NCBI GenBank assembly: GCA_027486275.1
Contig: JAIXPM010000320.1
Span: 1 to 14,523, forward strand
Reading direction: 5' to 3'
From: Sphingomonadales bacterium
GTDB taxonomy: Bacteria; Pseudomonadota; Alphaproteobacteria; Sphingomonadales; Sphingomonadaceae
Length of the DNA: 14,523 nt
Part shown: positions 12,001-14,523 of the stretch, one piece after another
How the letters are laid out: every line of letters begins with the position of its first letter
How positions within the stretch are numbered: the stretch's first letter is position 1
The notes under the pieces: generated by a model
What the model saw: only the letters and a program-made list of their open reading frames with translations
The model's database searches: none
What the model was told of the DNA's origin: nothing
Made by a program: the position numbers and the translations under genes

Positions 12001-14523
12001 TATCACCGCCATCGGCTGAAAGCTCGACCGTACCGGAAGTCGCAGCGCCGCCGTTGCCGGCCCCATCGCCGTTGCCGCCGGTCGACCCGGCAGACGCGAC
12101 GCGCACCCGGCCCAGTGCCAGACTGCCGCCGGTTTCAGCGCGGATCAGCGCCGTGCCGCCCAGCGCGGCGCCGCCGTCAGCGCTGCCGGCGCCGCCGAGG
12201 GCGCCTGCGGTGAGTTGGTCAAGCAGCGCAGCACCGAGCAGTTGCGCGCCGGAGCGCGCCACGATCCCGGCACTACCGCCCGTTCCCGCGCCGCCGGCAA
12301 GACCGGCACCACCGAAACCACCGGCGCGCAGCGCAAGGGTTCCAGTTGGGGCAGCGACTGCGCCGTTGAGGAGTTCGAACAGCGCGGTGCCACCCATGCC
12401 TGCGCCGCCGGCCAATCCGATGCCGGTCCCGCCGGTGCCCTGCGTGCCCAGTGTGATGGCTGCCACGTCAAGCCGGCTGCCGGCACCATCAATGCGCAGG
12501 ATGCTGGAACCGGCCGTACCAATCCCGCCCGCATCGCCATTGCCACCGATGCCCGGCGAGATGGCGTCGAAATTGCCGTTGATGGTGGCAACCGCACCGC
12601 CGCTCACCACCAGGCTGGCGTTGCCGCCCGTGGCGTCCCCACCGGTGCCGATCGCCGCATTGCCGCCGGTGGCACCCGCCTGCAGCGACAGGCCGGCGCT
12701 GTCAAAGCTGCCGCCCGTCAGCAGCAGGCTCGCCAACCCGCCCTCGGCAAGGCCGCCCAAACCGCCCAACGTGAAGTTGGCGAAGGCGTTAACCGTGAAG
12801 GTGCCGGTGGTGGTGATGGCACCGGCAGAGGTGAGCGTGAAATCCCCGGCCCGCGCCGGCACGCCGGGCATGGCCAGCAACGAGAAGGCCGACACATCGG
12901 CCAGGAAGCTGCTGCCGGCATCGAACAAGCCAGTGCCCGCGACATCGACGCTCACGATGCCGCCGTCCATCGTGGCAAGCGGATCGTTCACCGTTCCGAG
13001 GCCGCGCGCGTCGATAAGGGTGCCGCCCAGCACGGCCAGCGTGCCGCCCACATCGATGGAGACAGCGCCGCCGCGCGACCGAAGACCGTCACCAATTGCC
13101 AGCATCGTCAGATTGCCGGCCACATCCAGCGTGCCGCCACTGACGCCCAAGGCCAACTGACCGCCGGTGCCATCGCCTTCAAGCGCATTGCTCACCACAA
13201 CGGCATTGCCATCCAGCCGCAGATCGCCGCCGATGCTGGTCAGCCCGGCAAACACGGAGATTTCGGCCTGGCCCGCCGTGGCACTGCCGCTGATCGGGCC
13301 CGCGCCGCCTTCGCCGCGCACAGTCAGGGTGAGCGACGGCGTGTTCAAACCGCCGGCCGAGGTGATGGAGATGCTGCCACCGGTGCCGGTGCCGCCCTGA
13401 GGCTGGCCGTCGCCGCCAATGCCGATGGCCTTCAGTTCGATCAGCGGCGTGCCGGGATTGATGATGTTGAGCGTGCCGCCCGGATCCACATTGAAATCAA
13501 TGCCGCCGCCCGTACCGGCGCCGGCCGCATCGCCGCTGTTGCTGGAGCCGCCATAGCCGATGGCTTCGGCAACGAACGCGCCTGTGCCGCCCATGTCCAG
13601 CTCTATCGTGCCATCGGCACCCAGGCTGATGGTGCCGGCGGCACCATCACCGCCAGCACCAGCGTTATTGGTGAAGCCGCTGGCATTGGCGACCAGGCTG
13701 ACATCGCCGCCAATGGAACTGAAGCTGGTCCCGGCTTCGGCGCGCAACAGGATGGCACCGCCAAATGCGGTGGCAAGCAGGGCGCTACCCACGGACCCAC
13801 CATTGGCCGTAGCCGAAAGCGACAGGCCGCCAGTGGTGAATGTGCCGGTCTGGGTGGTGACAGAAATGTCGCCGGCCGTGGCATCGCCGCCCGCGCCGTC
13901 GGCGAAAAGGGCGCTGGCATCCAGCGACAAGGCGCCGCCGACGCCGGTAATGCCGCGGTGAGTGATGGTGACGAAGCCGCCAGCCAGAACCGCGCCGGGC
14001 ACAGAATTTGCGCTGCTGGCCGATGCGTCGGCCCGCAGATCGCCTGCAACGGTCAGGCTGTTGCCGTCTTCGGTGTTGATCGCGATGCTGCCGCCCACAG
14101 TGGGCGCCGAAGGCACACCGAATTCCATGGCGGCATTGGCCGTGATCTGGATATCGCCATCCACGGTGAGGCTGCCGGTTCCCAGGCCATTGATGGACAC
14201 CTGGCCGCCGATCGCGGTAGGCGCACTGCCAATGGCGCTCAGCACCAGCTGGCCCGTCACCCCCAGGGTGGCGGCGTCTTCAAACCGCAGATCGAGCGAG
14301 CCGGCAACGGCACTGGCGAAACTGCCATCGAAGCCGTTGAAGGCATCGGCCACCATCACCAGATCGCCGTCCACCTGCAGGCGGGCATTGTTGACCTGGC
14401 CGACGATGCTGCCGGCAAAGCCGCTGCCGCCCAGGCCGCCATCCATGCCATCGCCGCCAAGGCCATCGGCAACCAATTGCAACGGCGCAATGCGCACGCC
14501 CAGCGTCACAGCGGCGCCATCCA
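6050..14523 (-). CDS. Giant glycine-rich beta-helix exoprotein, filamentous-haemagglutinin/two-partner-secretion type (N-terminus outside window)
   Basis: The frame is open for 2,823 codons to the window edge with no stop; the GTG at 14509 is an internal Val codon, not a start. The visible protein has three regions. First, about 1,800 residues carry some 35 glycine-rich blocks alternating with short beta strands (9030-14463). Second, about 600-700 residues are beta-helix coils of the 'G.ITTG.L..G..V.L' kind (about 6900-9000), including a 138-residue duplicated unit. Third, a C-terminal domain contains INVVINGRIQRADNSF, a lone C-x6-C pair and an 88-residue tail with a charged helix (EELTPEQEEQ). 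The composition (Gly, Ala, Ser, Thr, Asn, very few Lys) and right-handed beta-helix style match large secreted adhesins. There is no C-terminal beta-barrel and the last residue is Lys, so it is not a classical autotransporter. A TpsA-type protein with its secretion domain and TpsB partner off the right edge is the best reading. It is the first visible gene of the operon and is coupled to the CHAT peptidase gene. Its ligand is unknown. Confidence 0.85.
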   Translation of the reverse strand, partial: DGAAVTLGVRIAPLQLVADGLGGDGMDGGLGGSGFAGSIVGQVNNARLQVDGDLVMVADAFNGFDGSFASAVAGSLDLRFEDAATLGVTGQLVLSAIGSAPTAIGGQVSINGLGTGSLTVDGDIQITANAAMEFGVPSAPTVGGSIAINTEDGNSLTVAGDLRADASASSANSVPGAVLAGGFVTITHRGITGVGGALSLDASALFADGAGGDATAGDISVTTQTGTFTTGGLSLSATANGGSVGSALLATAFGGAILLRAEAGTSFSSIGGDVSLVANASGFTNNAGAGGDGAAGTISLGADGTIELDMGGTGAFVAEAIGYGGSSNSGDAAGAGTGGGIDFNVDPGGTLNIINPGTPLIELKAIGIGGDGQPQGGTGTGGSISITSAGGLNTPSLTLTVRGEGGAGPISGSATAGQAEISVFAGLTSIGGDLRLDGNAVVVSNALEGDGTGGQLALGVSGGTLDVAGNLTMLAIGDGLRSRGGAVSIDVGGTLAVLGGTLIDARGLGTVNDPLATMDGGIVSVDVAGTGLFDAGSSFLADVSAFSLLAMPGVPARAGDFTLTSAGAITTTGTFTVNAFANFTLGGLGGLAEGGLASLLLTGGSFDSAGLSLQAGATGGNAAIGTGGDATGGNASLVVSGGAVATINGNFDAISPGIGGNGDAGGIGTAGSSILRIDGAGSRLDVAAITLGTQGTGGTGIGLAGGAGMGGTALFELLNGAVAAPTGTLALRAGGFGGAGLAGGAGTGGSAGIVARSGAQLLGAALLDQLTAGALGGAGSADGGAALGGTALIRAETGGSLALGRVRVASAGSTGGNGDGAGNGGAATSGTVELSADGGDIAITNLQDILTSANGGNALGSGNGGEGRGGILNILASNAGQISITAIGGTTAIGLGSSGVGGNAASGQGGDGSGGFVRVSANLGSQVTLDAQASSTPRINMRSRGIGGQGVSGGTGTGGQVLAGTTGDAQLNLLGLVELIGEASGGTATQGSGGDAFAGRVNLLMAGAVATTSITTGDLNILAGATAGNGAGILGRGGTADTVVNSGVFIGSNNNLGTMTIGNVNAVLTAVGGQGGDGLTNDGGDGGTAIAGRFTMGFRAFENGGATAGTITTGLVQADASARGGAGGAGSTADGAGGRGGDGLAGGVEISAIGGTLNIAPGAGTAIGLQASASGIGGAGGNALIAGNGGAGFGGEVNMGSSANVRAAGQLGRFVSTRQQVSADGEGGSGAVGGEGTAGGIEIRAFEGSAQVNGLIGWSTTGLGGNSTAGIGGEGGGGAMSLFGTIGVTSNVVFDGSGRGGDGSDGGGSAFGGQINLRGDVALQSGLEGFVTADGGNALQSGTGGRAEGGVVDILAVGSERLAIAGFAEIFADTRGGSGAIGGDATGANVRVNASQPATSIDLGGLDIRGNANGGAGGVLPVSGPARSGSASGGTIAITSDGTIRVRSDLSIQQSRTAGTWLNGIGDGGSASGGTMQIRATADPNLGGGLIIVDGVLSVVANAVGGDVNFVQPGAGGAATSTNLTLSANAGAAIDLVGGAAVIMNTRGGSSGGGAGGASTGARFVTTVNASTVDIGGAGFDLIVDSRGGTGVGGGASQGAAFDLFVDSGAFSVAGNTAIRAESAGGIGALGGSGGSAGGADIRFLLTGPDNNSRLQLSSAGTVEINTITRGGRGGDGSAGGAGGAATGGSIELGAIGSTGTIVMGDLQASVFAEGGTGGDGSVTGGNGGAAQGGLVFVGMAGNTQGPAGSFTMASADLDASARSGNGGAGLTPGASGDATAGSVGLSVRGATGSAAGNVGLFANATSLGTARGGVIEASSEGGGSGVAGDFSIAGDVVAETRTTGATTQSGVVRVFALDGSRLAMAALATSANGNLPSASPLRGGLVADAGSTIAIAGNGQIVSRQSLGLNDGGTITVGGELFVSSGALVRSAFDVPAAGATGTIAAQVLQVAGTAGIDLVTGTTGSGDVFLSSAAGQVRVTDIDANRDVTLNGVAGTSFTSVRGDRNVGVFSDVAINGGSASAGGRLTVSSDGGITVGALDAGVVDPFAGVTPDIYVRALGPIVTGAVRSGGDVGLLAQGALTSGAITSGRDLVLLSGGTITTGALTTPTTGRIRIDDFAQRSLITFPGGVPDYTALLAAAGTARVGDTIINGNVTTGLFEARSTGLLRVTGTINAAIGARLGVGSLQVGSLATQGFLDLSAVDSLVLADLAAQGQISLASDGSITAGNITTGQSLVLAANRPGATLTTGNVRADGEIRLSSNTTLTAGTLSSGNRVFLTAGGAITTGAIDAGTVNPQAGASGVLFATSPGTIRTGPINVSGSATLSGVLGVTTGNIAAPGGIVLLDTGGINAGNLTTSPSGFVYIAAHDLLPQISFDQAGNPLFAALLASTPIRLVGDITVGDATTGRFIAAATGNFFVNNATAATSMLVDVGGTATLDFNINTPSLTVTSSDIFLDPLATVGAAGGSILFNTTGATTAIVGGANAAAVPGTYRLSNGEFGALRASSITVRSFAGGMTVDQLALPAIAPGQAANPGVTLQTNGTMRVTGAVTMAQAGAQNQLNLIAGTRVEVVQGSGSVRLGAGVDTPAGTLAVTAPRLWVASDSLLTQLAGSTLSGQARIDAVNAAGAPTVVGGSIGSGTILIGTGEEVLIQNSGTNQLKAGFTTGTGGLRIRRAFEGNNPINVVINGRIQRADNSFATNRDTLALVQLDPGISLVTADSTVNGCLIVSAKCPGLLPDEIVQPVVTIVNNIEELTPEQEEQRAAAQAAAEKLPIVLLQRLIDFSPLFVDPDATDPVTSGGNPALWMDPMPRGVRAPGGLK
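6053..6340 (-). other. C-terminal cysteine pair and tail of the exoprotein: possible anchor
   Basis: The segment begins with NGCLIVSAKCPG; the two Cys codons are at 6338-6340 and 6317-6319. They are the only cysteines I find in the visible protein. After them come 88 residues, including VVTIVNNIEELTPEQEEQ, an Ala/Gln-rich helix and a Pro/Gly-rich end. Paired C-terminal cysteines followed by a tail are known in TpsA adhesins such as HMW1 and CdrA, where a disulfide-closed hook holds the protein in its TpsB pore. That this pair does the same is inferred. Confidence 0.5.
6059..6064 (-). promoter_or_regulatory. Shine-Dalgarno for the CHAT gene, inside the end of the exoprotein gene
   Basis: GGAGGG on the minus strand lies 8 nt before ATG 6050-6048. 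It is within the last codons of the exoprotein gene, whose TGA shares its A with the ATG. This arrangement favours translational coupling and fixes the CHAT start. Confidence 0.8.
7259..7672 (-). repeat. 138-residue internal duplication, copy B (C-terminal copy)
   Basis: This unit runs from GAITTGAIDAG to AATGNFFV and is collinear with copy A at 8009-8422. Both copies interrupt the regular coils with a non-coil segment of about 30 residues (SLITFPGGVPDYTALLA in A, PQISFDQAGNPLFAALLA in B). This is probably a small domain protruding from the beta-helix. Confidence 0.7.
8009..8422 (-). repeat. 138-residue internal duplication, copy A (N-terminal copy)
   Basis: This unit runs from GGITVGALDAG to RSTGLLRV. 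It aligns with copy B at 7259-7672 over exactly 138 residues; by hand count about one third are identical without gaps, and two single-residue shifts near the end improve it. Shared landmarks are GALDAG/GAIDAG, a TTG-rich coil, the stretch with ALLA, VGD, and TTG before the end. The two copies are offset by exactly 750 bp. Confidence 0.7.
9030..14463 (-). repeat. Array of about 35 Gly-rich blocks in the exoprotein
   Basis: Within the exoprotein, blocks such as GGDGSAGGAGGAATGG, GGTGIGLAGGAGMGG and GGAGLAGGAGTGG recur. I count about 36 blocks over about 1,800 residues, a mean spacing near 50 residues. Each is followed by alternating hydrophobic/small residues (for example SIELGAIGS) typical of beta-helix strands. 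The copies are diverged, so this is a protein-level periodicity rather than a DNA tandem repeat. The blocks lack the Asp-x-Leu signature of RTX calcium-binding repeats. Confidence 0.75.

Noticed and set aside
8355..13160. 1,601-codon open frame on the plus strand, antisense to the exoprotein gene
   Set aside because: Its product is rich in Pro, Ala and Ser because it mirrors Gly/Ala codons of the repeat array. It has no signal peptide, domain or upstream ribosome site.
9300..13700. CRISPR array or DNA tandem repeat
   Set aside because: The recurring GCCGCC-type strings are diverged codons for Gly-rich blocks. Repeat and spacer lengths are not constant, and the frame is maintained throughout.
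9030..14463. RTX-type calcium-binding repeats in the exoprotein
   Set aside because: The GG-x-G blocks lack the regular nonapeptide with Asp at the sixth position and a large hydrophobic residue after it. The C-terminus has no type I secretion signature that I can recognise.
14507..14509. GTG as the real start of the exoprotein gene
   Set aside because: The frame continues without a stop to the window edge, with the same composition. There is no signal peptide or secretion domain after this codon, so it is internal.

Overview
The window is GC-rich DNA in which essentially every base is coding. Codon use, protein style and gene content suggest an alphaproteobacterium, most likely a member of the Sphingomonadales. 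This is an impression from the proteins, not a database result. No RNA genes, insertion sequences, CRISPR arrays, origins or attachment sites were seen.

Layout. At the left edge, on the plus strand, is the last 53 codons of a retropepsin-like aspartic protease (1-162). A perfect 11-bp inverted repeat (142-169) lies over its stop codon and separates it from everything else. The rest of the window is one compact operon read on the minus strand, entering from the right edge. In order of transcription it holds: (i) a giant glycine-rich beta-helix exoprotein of the two-partner-secretion/filamentous-haemagglutinin type, with its 5' end outside the window (14523-6050); (ii) an exported TPR protein with a caspase-like CHAT peptidase domain (6050-2862); (iii) a membrane CHASE2-sensor class III adenylate cyclase (2855-879); (iv) a small exported protein of unknown function (892-182). 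Junctions are a 1-nt TGATG overlap, a 6-nt gap and a 14-nt overlap, so the four genes are almost certainly co-transcribed and translationally coupled. The promoter and any TpsB outer-membrane transporter must lie to the right of the window.

How the genes may work together. The giant protein has only two cysteines in all its visible length, a C-x6-C pair 88 residues before its C-terminus. This resembles the C-terminal cysteine hooks that hold some two-partner-secretion adhesins in their transporter. The next gene, coupled to it, encodes a peptidase with a signal peptide and an intact His/Cys dyad. The third reads a periplasmic signal and makes cyclic nucleotide, very probably cAMP. A reasonable but untested model is a surface-adhesin module in which a periplasmic CHAT peptidase processes, retains or releases the adhesin, analogous in logic to adhesin-release systems that use LapG but with unrelated parts. 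Membership of the operon and the motifs are seen directly; the mechanism is inference.
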